Shown: positions 17,105 through 25,035 of the stretch, piece by piece
Position numbering within the stretch: position 1 is the stretch's first letter
Layout of the letters: each line of letters begins with the position of its first letter
Origin: Pelomonas saccharophila_A
GTDB lineage: Bacteria; Pseudomonadota; Gammaproteobacteria; Burkholderiales; Burkholderiaceae_C
Direction of reading: 5' to 3'
DNA: 64,000 bases
NCBI RefSeq assembly: GCF_031458095.1
Contig: NZ_JAVDXU010000001.1
Location: 1,736,001 to 1,800,000, forward strand
Made by a program: the position numbers and the translations under genes
The notes under the pieces: generated by a model
Databases searched by the model: none
The model's input: only the letters and a program-made list of their open reading frames with translations
What the model was told of the DNA's origin: nothing

Positions 17105-18093
17105 CAGTGGCCCCTGAAGGCCGGCCTCAGATCGGGTGGCGGCGCGTTGCGATCGACTGCCAGCCAGCCGTCCTGCAGCTTCATCTCCGCCACCTGGATG
17201 ACGGTGCGCTGGTGCCAGCGGTCGTCCGTTTGCGCCTCGGGCTCGCCGCCCTGGTGAGTGAAGTAGAAGAGGTAGGCCCGGCCGTCGACGACGGTCACGC
17301 CGGGGTGCTGGCCTTTGGCGCGGTCGGTGGCGTGCTGCCCGATGTCGGCCAGCAAGCGCGTGGGCTGCTCCTCCCAGTTCAAGGCGTCGTCGGAGCGCAT
17401 GACGAGCAGGCCCTTCCACAAATCGGCCACCAGCCACCACTTGCCGGCGAAGCGGAAGACCGTGGGCCCTTCACCAGGCAGCGGGCTCACCGGGCCGCGC
17501 ACGGTCCAGGTCTTCAGGTCGGGGCTGTCGGCCATCTTGAGCTTGCTGCCGCCCTGCTCGTCCTTGAACCACATCCGCCAGCCGCCCTGCGGCGCGCGGA
17601 TGACGGATGCATCGATGACCTTGCTCGAACCCAGCTCGACGCGGCCGGCGCAGGTCCAGCTGCGCAGATCGGTGCTGGTCAGATGCTCGATGCGGCGCTC
17701 GCCGGTCCAGCTCTTGTGCACGCCGGGCACGATGGTCAGCCACAGGTGGTAGACGCCGTCGAAGTCCTGGATCTCCGGCGCCCACAGCGTGGGGCCGGTG
17801 CATTCGGCGGGGAAGCTCGCCTCGCCCGCCGCCTGCCAATGGTTGCCGTCACGCGTCGTCGCGATGCCTATGGGTGTGGCGTGCACCCAGCTGACGTCCT
17901 TGGGATCGTCCAGCCGCAGCGTGGCCCGGCGGTTGGTATAGAACATCTCCCAGCGCTTCAGGCCCCGGTTGAAGACCAGAGCGACATCGGCCGCGCCATC
18001 CAGCACAGGATCACGGTAAAGCGGGCGCGGCGCGGGTTCGACGCCGGCGCAACCCGCCAGCAGGGCGAGCAGGAGCAGGGCGACCCGCTTCAT
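17104..18093 (-). CDS. GH43-like beta-propeller lipoprotein
   Basis: A 329-residue protein with lipobox LLAGC (Cys15), so it should be a lipoprotein. The fold pattern is a five-bladed propeller with candidate acidic residues Asp28 (YRDPV), Asp161 (VIDASVI) and Glu208 (GEGPTVF). Tryptophan-rich repeats such as LWAPEIQDFDGVYHLWLT and GWRMWFKDE support a GH43/GH117-like glycosidase. I cannot assign a family number. It overlaps PL11 upstream by four bases and GH115 downstream by one, so it belongs to the RG-I operon. Surface or periplasmic exposure is not decidable. Confidence 0.75.
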   Translation of the reverse strand: MKRVALLLLALLAGCAGVEPAPRPLYRDPVLDGAADVALVFNRGLKRWEMFYTNRRATLRLDDPKDVSWVHATPIGIATTRDGNHWQAAGEASFPAECTGPTLWAPEIQDFDGVYHLWLTIVPGVHKSWTGERRIEHLTSTDLRSWTCAGRVELGSSKVIDASVIRAPQGGWRMWFKDEQGGSKLKMADSPDLKTWTVRGPVSPLPGEGPTVFRFAGKWWLVADLWKGLLVMRSDDALNWEEQPTRLLADIGQHATDRAKGQHPGVTVVDGRAYLFYFTHQGGEPEAQTDDRWHQRTVIQVAEMKLQDGWLAVDRNAPPPDLRPAFRGH

Positions 18094-19922
18094 GGCGTCG
18101 TGATGGGCAGATAGCGCGGCGGCTTCATGCCGTGGCCCAGATGAAAACTGGTGTGCGGCGGCTGGTTGTAGCCGGCGTTCTGGGCGGCGACCTGCACGCG
18201 GTACTGCGGGTCGTGCATCAGCGTGACGAGGCGATGTTCGGTGGGCAGGGTCGTGGAGAAGATCAGCAGCGCCGTGCTGTCCTCGTTGCGCCAGACCACT
18301 TCCTCGCGCCAGTCGCCGAACAGGTCGGCCGACAGCACCGGGTTGCCCTTGGTGCCGTTGTTGGACGCGGCACCGAAGGCCTTGCCGTTGAGCAGGTTCT
18401 CGAACTTGAATTTGGCCGGATTCCATTTGTCGATGGCGACATGGTCCAGCGATTCGCGCAGCAGGTCGCCATCCCACCAGAGGGCGAAGTTGTAGCGGTT
18501 GGGGTGCTGCTCGCTGATGAGCTTGCCGCCCGCGCTCATCAGGCCCCCGACCGAGCCCCAGCATTCAGCGCCCGGGTAAGCCGGGTCGATGTCGAAGCAG
18601 ACACCGCGGCCCACGTCGGTGTTCTTGCCGGACATGCTCCACAGCACCTTGCCGGTGGCGGCGTCGTGCATCTCCAGGCCGTGTTCGCCATAGCAACGCG
18701 GGCTCTCGTGGACCATGAAGACCTGCTGGCCTTCTCGCGACGGGTCGAAGGCGCTGACATGCAGGGCGTCGCCATGGCACAGGCCGGTGCTGTAGAGCAG
18801 CTTGCCGGAACTCGCGATGGTGGCGGCGCCATAGATGATGTCGTCGCGGCCATCGCCGTCCACATCGGCCACCGAGAACCAGTGGGCACCCTGCCCCGCG
18901 GCCGGCTTGCTCGCGGCATCGGCATCGCTGTCGAAGACCCAACGCTGCGAGAGCTTGCCGTCGCGCCAGTCCCAGGCCGCCAATACGGCGCGGGTGTAGT
19001 AGCCGCGCGAGAAGACGGCGCTGGGGCGCTGGCCGTCGAGGTAGGCCACGCCGGCCAGGAAGCGGTCGACGCGGTTGCCGTAGCCATCGCCCCAGGCGTT
19101 CACGTCGCCACGCGGCGGCGTGTAGGGCGCGGTCGCCATCGCCGCGCCGGTCATGCCGTTGAAGACGGTCAGGAACTCCGGCCCGGCCAGCACATAGCCG
19201 GCCTCGTTGCGGTAGTCGGCCTTGGCGTCGCCGATCACCTTGCCCGCACCGTCCACCGTCCCGTCGGCCGTCTTCATCATCACCTCGGCCTTGCCGTCAC
19301 CATCGAAGTCGTAGGCGAGGAAGCTGGTGTAGTGGGCGCCGGCACGGATGTTGGGGCCGAGGTCGATGCGCCACAGCCGCGTGCCGTCGAGCTTGTAGGC
19401 ATCGAGCAGGGTGTGTCCGGTGTAGCCCTTGTGCGAGTTGTCGTGGGCGTTCGTCGGCTGCCATTTGACGATGAGCTCGTACTCGCCGTCGCCATCAAGG
19501 TCGGCGGCGGCGCCGTCATTCGCCTCGTAGCGATAGGCGACGCCGTCGGGTGTCACGCCGCCCTCAGGCTTTTGCAACGGCACGCGCAGATAGGGCTGGC
19601 TCCAGGGTCCGGTAGCAGGGGACGCAGCCTGCTCCTGGCCAGCAACAACGGCACGCACTGTGTAGAGGCTGTCCGCACGGCCTTGGACATCCACCAGATT
19701 GGTCAGCTGTAGCGGTTCGCGGTTGACGCGCTTGCCATCGCGGTAGACGTTGAAGCGCACCTCGGCCGGCTCGGTGCCGAGCAGCCGCCAGCTGAGGAAG
19801 ACGCCCTGCTGCGTCTTCAGCGCGACGACGCCGCGGTCGAGCTTTTCCATCTGCTTGGGTTGGGCCTGGGCCGTGCCGGCCAGCAGCAGGCAGCAGATCA
19901 GGACATGGCGCAATGGGTTCAT
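18090..19922 (-). CDS. Rhamnogalacturonan lyase, polysaccharide lyase family 11
   Basis: A 610-residue PL11 (YesW-like) lyase with signal peptide (MNPLRHVLICCLLLAGTAQA). It cuts the RG-I backbone between rhamnose and galacturonic acid by beta-elimination. Calcium-binding loops of the eight-bladed propeller are plain: AADLDGDGEYELIVKW, YDFDGDGKAEVMMKTADG and VDGDGRDDIIYG. Others are PRCYGEHGLEMHD and LFGDWREEVVWR. It is the backbone-cleaving enzyme that defines this locus. The ATG at 19922 lacks a ribosome site and lies next to a terminator-like hairpin. Confidence 0.95.
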   Translation of the reverse strand: MNPLRHVLICCLLLAGTAQAQPKQMEKLDRGVVALKTQQGVFLSWRLLGTEPAEVRFNVYRDGKRVNREPLQLTNLVDVQGRADSLYTVRAVVAGQEQAASPATGPWSQPYLRVPLQKPEGGVTPDGVAYRYEANDGAAADLDGDGEYELIVKWQPTNAHDNSHKGYTGHTLLDAYKLDGTRLWRIDLGPNIRAGAHYTSFLAYDFDGDGKAEVMMKTADGTVDGAGKVIGDAKADYRNEAGYVLAGPEFLTVFNGMTGAAMATAPYTPPRGDVNAWGDGYGNRVDRFLAGVAYLDGQRPSAVFSRGYYTRAVLAAWDWRDGKLSQRWVFDSDADAASKPAAGQGAHWFSVADVDGDGRDDIIYGAATIASSGKLLYSTGLCHGDALHVSAFDPSREGQQVFMVHESPRCYGEHGLEMHDAATGKVLWSMSGKNTDVGRGVCFDIDPAYPGAECWGSVGGLMSAGGKLISEQHPNRYNFALWWDGDLLRESLDHVAIDKWNPAKFKFENLLNGKAFGAASNNGTKGNPVLSADLFGDWREEVVWRNEDSTALLIFSTTLPTEHRLVTLMHDPQYRVQVAAQNAGYNQPPHTSFHLGHGMKPPRYLPITTP

Positions 19923-19930
19923 GATGATGG

Positions 19931-19962
19931 ATAAAAAACGGCCCCAGCGGAGGCGGGGGCCG
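19931..19962 (-). terminator. Intrinsic terminator between TonB receptor and PL11 gene
   Basis: On the minus strand a 7-bp GC stem (19962-19956 with 19945-19939) with a 10-base loop is followed by six T residues (19938-19933). It lies after the receptor gene and ends about ten bases before the PL11 start codon. It may lower transcription of the enzyme genes relative to the receptor. Confidence 0.7.
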
Positions 19963-20028
19963 GCGCGCGATCTGCGCAACTACGCAAGGCCCATGCCGGC
20001 CCGGGAGTTCAGGAAATGAAGAAGGCAA

Positions 20029-23000
20029 TCAGAGCTTGTAGCCCAGCGTGACGTAGTAGCGGCGGCCCGACCAGGCCAGCTCGTTGGGGCGACCCAGGTC
20101 GCCGGCATAGGTCAGCTCGGCCTGGTTGGTCAGGTTCTTGGCCTCCAGGGCCAGCGTGAAGTTCTTCGTCGCCTTCCACTGGATCTTGGCGTCCAGATAG
20201 CCGGTCTTGTCGGCGAAGTTCGGATTGCCGGAGACGTCGTTGCCGCCGGTGTAGTACTTGTCTCGGTAGGCGTAGGCCAGGCGGGCGTTGAAGTTGCCGT
20301 CGTCGTACCACAGGCCCAGGTTGTAGGAGTTCTTCGACAGGCCCGGATAGGGCAGGACCGAATTGTCCAGCGGGCTGATGAGCTCGTTGCCCTTGGCGTA
20401 GCTGAAGGCCATGCGGGTGTAGTTGGCATCAACGCCGAAGTTGCCCAGCCAGCCCGGCAGGAAGGACAGTGCCGTGCGGCCGGCCAGTTCCAGGCCCTGG
20501 GTCTTGGCGCCTTCGCCGTTGATGGCCTGGGTGACGTCGAACAGGCGGCCGTCGCCGTAGAAGTCCACGCCGCGGTTCACGATGCCCTTGCGCACATAGG
20601 TGCCGATCTCGGTGCGAAAGGTGGCCAGGCTGAGCTGCGTGTCGCGGCTGGGGTAGTACTCGACGCTCAGGTCGTACTTGGTGGCGCGGTAGGGCTTGAG
20701 GTCGGGGTTGCCGGCCGTGCAGTCGTCGGTGCCGTCACCGCCGGGGCGCGCGGGACTGCCACTGCCGGTCGTGCAGGTGACGTTGGGCGCCAGCAGGTCG
20801 ATCGCCGGGCGCGCCATCACCTTGGCCGCGCCACCGCGCACCAGCAGCTTGCTGTTGATCAGCTGCAGCGTGGCGTTCAAGCTGGGCAGCACGTCGTTGT
20901 AGCTGTTGCTGAGCGACACCACCTTGTTGCTGTTGACGAGGACCGAGCAGGTCGACACAGCGGCCGGATCACAGGTGCGGTCCGTCTGCAAGCCGGTCGA
21001 GGTCACGTCGGTGCGGGTGTAGCGCACGCCGACGTTGCCATCCAGCGGCAGGCCGAAGATCTCGGTGCCCCAGTCCAGCCTCACATAGCCGGCCTTGACC
21101 TTCTCGACGATGTCGAAGGCGGGGATCTGCGGATAGGTCTTGCCATCGCTGCCGGGCGACTCGTAGAGGTATTTGTGGGAGAAGTCGCTGGTGTCGAAGA
21201 TGCCCGAGGCCGCCGTGACCGCGTAGCTCGGCGACGTCCAGTTGGCGGGAACGCCAGAGACGTCGCCATAGCCACCCATGAAGGTGCCGGGCGACTTGGT
21301 GCGGATGGTGTTGACGATCTCCTGCATGCGCGCGCTGGTCACATAGGACGTCTTGTAGCCGCTGTTGATGTAGGTCTGCACGTCGTTGGGGCGCTGCGCC
21401 GTGCCGGTGTAGAGCGGATCCCAGATGAGCGTCTGGTTGACGTTGGCGGTGCGGACGTTGATGTCCACCGCTTCGTTGGTGTTGTTCAGCGCGCCGTTGT
21501 TCTGCACCAGGTAGCCGCCGCCGTTGTATTGGCGCGCGCTGGACTCACGCAGCTGACCGCCGAACCACAGGCTCTGGAAGAAGCTGTGATCGAAGTTGTA
21601 CTGGAAGTCCAGCTTGCCCTGGCGCTCGGTGTTCTTGGTGGCCGACGGGCGGTACTGCAATTGCGCCTGCACATAGGACGAGGCGTTGTCGGGGCTGTAG
21701 GCCGACGGGAAGGTGAACTGCGGCAGATGGCTGCCGTCGAGCTTGACGACCAGGCCGGGCGCGTTCTGCGTCAAGACGATGTTGTTGCTCTCGCTCTTGT
21801 AGTCGGACTTGGAGTCGCCCAGCAGGCCTTCGATGCGCCAGCTGCTGTTCTTGAACTTGAAGCCGGCCGTCGTGTACTTGGAGTCGATGTCCAGCGCGAA
21901 ATCGCGCGCCGAGGTGCTGAACGCGCCCTGGCCGCCCTGGCCGGCCACGTTCAGGCAGTTGCCCACGGTGAACTGCGTGACGTGATGGTTGTCCACCACC
22001 ATGCCGGCCGGCGTCGTGGCCGTCGGCGCGGCCACGCAGGTGCCGGCCGTCAGCACCGTGGCGTCGGCGCGGTAGACCGGCGCATTGCCCGCCGAGGCCA
22101 GCCGCGTCACCGCCGAGAAGTCGGTGCCGTAGTTCATGTCGTTGAGCCGCTGCGCCTGCTTGTTGGCCTGGTAGCTCACATAGGCGTCCAGCTCGGGCGT
22201 GAACTGGTATTGCGCCGTCACTTCGGCGGAGCTGCGCTTGTGGTCCCGGGTCCAGATGCCGTAGCGCGAGATGCGCGGCGAGTAGTCGAACCACTGCGAC
22301 TGGCAGGGCGTGCGATCAGCCGCGGCCAGCGACGCGCAGCCGGCAGCGGTCGTCACCGCAGCGGCATTGGCGTTCAGGCTGGTGACGGTCTTCTCGGCCG
22401 AGAAGTCCCAGTCGCGCAGAAAGGCCCAGGAGGTGTTGCGCGAGAAGTCGCCACGCGTGTAGATCTTGTCGTAGACCAGGTTGGCCATCAGGCCGAGCTT
22501 GCCGTCCAGGAACTTGTCGGCCAGCAGCAGCGTGCCGCGCGGCTGGATGCCACCGCGCAGGCTGCCCCGCTCGGCGGCCAGCGTGCCGGCGACGGTGGTC
22601 TTGGTGAAGTCCAGCGGCTTGCGCGTCTTGATCTCCACGGTGCCGCCGATGCCGCCTTCGGTCAGGTCGGCCGTCGAACCCTTGATGACGTCGATGGAGG
22701 CGATCAGCTCCGACGCCAGCTCGCGCAGTTCGGCGCCGCGGCCGGCACCGCCGGTGGTGCTCAGCACGGACATGCCGTTGATCTGGACGCGGTTCAGGTC
22801 GGGCTCGACGCCGCGGATGGAGACCTGCGAGCCTTCGCCGAACTGGCGCGACAGCTGCACGCCGGTGATGCGCGACAGGGCCTCGCCAACGTTCTTGTCG
22901 GGGAACTGGTCGATGTCTTCGGCCACGATGCTGTCGCTGACGGTGGAGGCATTCTTCTTGCGGTCGATGGCGCTCTGGATGGAGCGGCGAATGCCGGTGA

Positions 23001-23175
23001 CGGTGACGGTATCGAGCTGCTGAGCCTTGGCCTTGTCGGCAGCGGGCGCGGACGCGGGCTCAGCCGGCGCTGCAGCTTGCTGGGCCTGGGCCTGTCCGGC
23101 CAGGGCCGCCGAGATGGCGATCGCCAGCGGAGTCCAACGCGAAACCGCTGCAGCGCCGTGATTCTTCTTCAGCAT
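20029..23175 (-). CDS. TonB-dependent outer-membrane receptor, probable pectin oligosaccharide importer
   Basis: A 1048-residue receptor with signal peptide ending GQAQAQ and an Ala/Pro-rich linker. A TonB-box-like LDTVTVTGIRRS (about 54-65) precedes a plug domain (IVAEDIDQFPDKNVGEALSR, GGIGGTVEIKTRKPLDF) and a long beta-barrel ending in YVTLGYKL. The type matches carbohydrate receptors common in Xanthomonas and Caulobacter. As the first gene before PL11, GH115 and GH43 enzymes it should import RG-I-derived oligosaccharides. GGAGA upstream supports ATG 23175. Confidence 0.92.
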   Translation of the reverse strand: MLKKNHGAAAVSRWTPLAIAISAALAGQAQAQQAAAPAEPASAPAADKAKAQQLDTVTVTGIRRSIQSAIDRKKNASTVSDSIVAEDIDQFPDKNVGEALSRITGVQLSRQFGEGSQVSIRGVEPDLNRVQINGMSVLSTTGGAGRGAELRELASELIASIDVIKGSTADLTEGGIGGTVEIKTRKPLDFTKTTVAGTLAAERGSLRGGIQPRGTLLLADKFLDGKLGLMANLVYDKIYTRGDFSRNTSWAFLRDWDFSAEKTVTSLNANAAAVTTAAGCASLAAADRTPCQSQWFDYSPRISRYGIWTRDHKRSSAEVTAQYQFTPELDAYVSYQANKQAQRLNDMNYGTDFSAVTRLASAGNAPVYRADATVLTAGTCVAAPTATTPAGMVVDNHHVTQFTVGNCLNVAGQGGQGAFSTSARDFALDIDSKYTTAGFKFKNSSWRIEGLLGDSKSDYKSESNNIVLTQNAPGLVVKLDGSHLPQFTFPSAYSPDNASSYVQAQLQYRPSATKNTERQGKLDFQYNFDHSFFQSLWFGGQLRESSARQYNGGGYLVQNNGALNNTNEAVDINVRTANVNQTLIWDPLYTGTAQRPNDVQTYINSGYKTSYVTSARMQEIVNTIRTKSPGTFMGGYGDVSGVPANWTSPSYAVTAASGIFDTSDFSHKYLYESPGSDGKTYPQIPAFDIVEKVKAGYVRLDWGTEIFGLPLDGNVGVRYTRTDVTSTGLQTDRTCDPAAVSTCSVLVNSNKVVSLSNSYNDVLPSLNATLQLINSKLLVRGGAAKVMARPAIDLLAPNVTCTTGSGSPARPGGDGTDDCTAGNPDLKPYRATKYDLSVEYYPSRDTQLSLATFRTEIGTYVRKGIVNRGVDFYGDGRLFDVTQAINGEGAKTQGLELAGRTALSFLPGWLGNFGVDANYTRMAFSYAKGNELISPLDNSVLPYPGLSKNSYNLGLWYDDGNFNARLAYAYRDKYYTGGNDVSGNPNFADKTGYLDAKIQWKATKNFTLALEAKNLTNQAELTYAGDLGRPNELAWSGRRYYVTLGYKL

Positions 23176-23262
23176 TTTGTCTGTCTCCAGAATATCGACC
23201 GGGGAGAGTTAGCAAGGTCTCTCTTTAATGCCCCGGAGACAGTCTAGGGCGCTGGTTTTGCC

Positions 23263-23300
23263 GCGTGTTCACACGCCAGCAAAGAATCACGCGCGTGATT
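23263..23300. promoter_or_regulatory. Two adjacent palindromes upstream of the TonB receptor
   Basis: GCGTGT-TC-ACACGC (23263-23276) and the perfect 16-mer AATCACGCGCGTGATT (23285-23300) lie 22 bp apart centre to centre, about two helical turns, and some 90-125 bp before the start codon. The 16-mer looks like a GntR- or LacI-type operator. No regulator of those families is encoded in the window. Confidence 0.45.
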
Positions 23301-23335
23301 GCTTCGACTCCGCACAAACCCTTGAACGACTCAGG

Positions 23336-23445
23336 TTTCGCTCAAATTCCTGATTATCCGCGGCGGCTGCGCAGGCAGCGTGCGCTCAATGGTGATCGAA
23401 GCTGGGATGCCCGCGCTGGCCGCCCGCCGGGTGGTTTGAGCGTTA
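23336..23445. promoter_or_regulatory. Paired TTGAGCG half-sites upstream of the TonB receptor
   Basis: TTTCGCTCAAA (23336-23346) and TTTGAGCGTTA (23435-23445) share the core of the palindrome between rhaR and rhaD. They face each other about 90 bp apart. Such spacing could allow looping, or one may be chance. Confidence 0.35.
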
Positions 23446-23476
23446 GGCAGAGCAGATGCTGAATATCGAAAACAAA

Positions 23477-23499
23477 GAAACCCGCGCGCGGCGGGTTTC
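23477..23499 (-). terminator. Intrinsic terminator of the PL22-like gene
   Basis: A perfect 9-bp stem (GAAACCCGC with GCGGGTTTC) and 5-base loop is followed on the minus strand by a T-rich run (TTTGTTTTC). It lies 64 bp after the stop of the minus-strand gene at 23564. Confidence 0.75.
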
Positions 23500-23563
23500 A
23501 AGAATATCCCGAATATTCAGATTGAATCTGGTTTCGTCAATATCAAATACTGCAGGCGGAATC

Positions 23564-24910
23564 TCAGGGCTGGCGTTCCAGCCATGCCTTGGGCACCGGT
23601 ACGATGCAGATATTCATCCCGCGCCCGTCGGCGGCCAGCATGGCGGACTGGATCTGGATCTTGCGGCCATCCGGGCTGAAGGTCGGATGCGGATGATCGC
23701 GCGCCGTGGTCTTGTGGCCGGTGGTCAGCAGCAGCATCTCGCGCGTCTTGCGGTCGATCAGATAGAGGCTGCGGCTGAAGTCGTCGCCGACCGCAAAGCG
23801 CCCATCCGGTGAGCCGTGGACATGCCACAGGCCGCTGCCCGAGGGCGTCTGGCCGACCAGGTTCATCTCGCGTGTGCGCAGATTGACGATGGCCAGGCCG
23901 GTCGGCTTCTCGCGCGTGCCGGCGTCGCCCCAGGCGGCGTCCTGGCCGGGGTTGGCGCCTTCGACACCGGTGGCCGCCGGCCGGCTGGGGTCGACGACGC
24001 CAGGGATGGCGCGGTGGCCCATGATGGCCAGGGCCACCTCGTCCTTGCCGATGAAGGCCTCGTGCGTGACCCACTCATACGGCGCCTCCGGGTAGAGGAG
24101 GCGCAGGCCCGAGCCGTCGCCCTTGACCGTCCAGGTGCGCTGTGGCGACTTGCCGCCCGTCTCCCAGCTGAACACGAGCTCGCCCGGATTCCAGCTGTTG
24201 CTCTGGATATGGCCGATCTGGAAGGGCACCGAGACGACATGGCGGATCTCGCCCGTCTGCACATTGATCTTGCCGATGGCGTGCGGCCCTGCACCCATGC
24301 CGCGCGGGCCGAAAGGCGGCTCGACCTTGGTGCCTGCGGGCAGGCGCGCACCGGCGTAGGCCTTGCCCTGGATGCGGAAGTAGAACCACTGGCCATCGGC
24401 ATCCAGTGCGTTGTCGCCCACGGCCTCCAGCTCGGCCGGCAGCGTGCCGATGACGCGCTGGTAGCTGGCGGCGGGTTTCATCGCGCCCGCCTTGCTGTCG
24501 GTGAAGACGCGGTCCAGGTCCACCTCGATGGCCTGCATGGCCTTGGCCTCGGGGGCCTTGCGCAGGAAGTAGAGCCTGTTGCCGCCGGACTGCGCCAGAT
24601 TGAGCATGCCCTCATAGCCGCCTTCGGTGACCTGCACCATCTCGCCGCTGGCCTCGTTGACGGCGATGGCCTCGCCCTTGACGCGGGCCGAGCGGAACAC
24701 CAGCCACTGCCCGTCGGCCGTCCATTGCGGATGGCTGGGGTAGATCTTGGAGTCGCCGCGCGGCTGGGTGGTCAGGAAGGTCAGCGGCGTGCCGGTGACG
24801 GGGTCGTTGACAACGCGCTTTTCCGAAGGGAAGCGCTGGCCGATCTGGGCCCAGGCGGGGACCGTGGCGAGCAGCAGGCCCAGCAGCAGGGAGGTCTTGC
24901 GAAGCGACAT
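23564..24910 (-). CDS. Secreted oligogalacturonate-lyase-like beta-propeller protein (PL22-like)
   Basis: The protein has 448 residues and a signal peptide (MSLRKTSLLLGLLLATVPAWA). The mature part is a seven-bladed propeller related to oligogalacturonate lyase and TolB. Segments are HPQWTADGQWLVF, HIQSNSWNPGELVFSWE, WHVHGSPDGRFAVGDD and DHPHPTFSPDGRKI. The histidines in the last two fit the metal site of PL22. Classical PL22 enzymes are cytoplasmic, so export is unusual. It probably cleaves or binds short unsaturated pectin oligomers. It diverges from the CE12 gene. The start is set by the signal peptide. Confidence 0.7.
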   Translation of the reverse strand: MSLRKTSLLLGLLLATVPAWAQIGQRFPSEKRVVNDPVTGTPLTFLTTQPRGDSKIYPSHPQWTADGQWLVFRSARVKGEAIAVNEASGEMVQVTEGGYEGMLNLAQSGGNRLYFLRKAPEAKAMQAIEVDLDRVFTDSKAGAMKPAASYQRVIGTLPAELEAVGDNALDADGQWFYFRIQGKAYAGARLPAGTKVEPPFGPRGMGAGPHAIGKINVQTGEIRHVVSVPFQIGHIQSNSWNPGELVFSWETGGKSPQRTWTVKGDGSGLRLLYPEAPYEWVTHEAFIGKDEVALAIMGHRAIPGVVDPSRPAATGVEGANPGQDAAWGDAGTREKPTGLAIVNLRTREMNLVGQTPSGSGLWHVHGSPDGRFAVGDDFSRSLYLIDRKTREMLLLTTGHKTTARDHPHPTFSPDGRKIQIQSAMLAADGRGMNICIVPVPKAWLERQP

Positions 24911-24982
24911 GATGATGAGGGTCCCGGATCGAGGTGGCGCGACTCTAGGACCGGCTCTGTTGCGCGATATTGCTGGGCCCCA

Positions 24983-24992
24983 ATCGCTCAAG
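24983..24992. promoter_or_regulatory. TTGAGCG half-site between the PL22-like and CE12 genes
   Basis: AATCGCTCAA matches the half-site found in the rhaR/rhaD palindrome. It lies in the 125-bp gap between two divergent RG-I genes. It is a single half-site, so the case rests on recurrence. Confidence 0.3.
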
Positions 24993-25035
24993 AACTTGCG
25001 CCATCCCGGCCCGGGCTGCTCCTAGCATCCGCGCC

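Larger units (their letters stand above)
23176..23563. promoter_or_regulatory. Control region of the TonB receptor operon
   Basis: This 388-bp gap contains no supported gene. It holds two palindromes (23263-23276 and 23285-23300), two TTGAGCG-type half-sites in opposite orientation (23336-23346 and 23435-23445), and the terminator of the neighbouring PL22-like gene (23477-23499). I see no unambiguous sigma-70 promoter. Confidence 0.55.
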
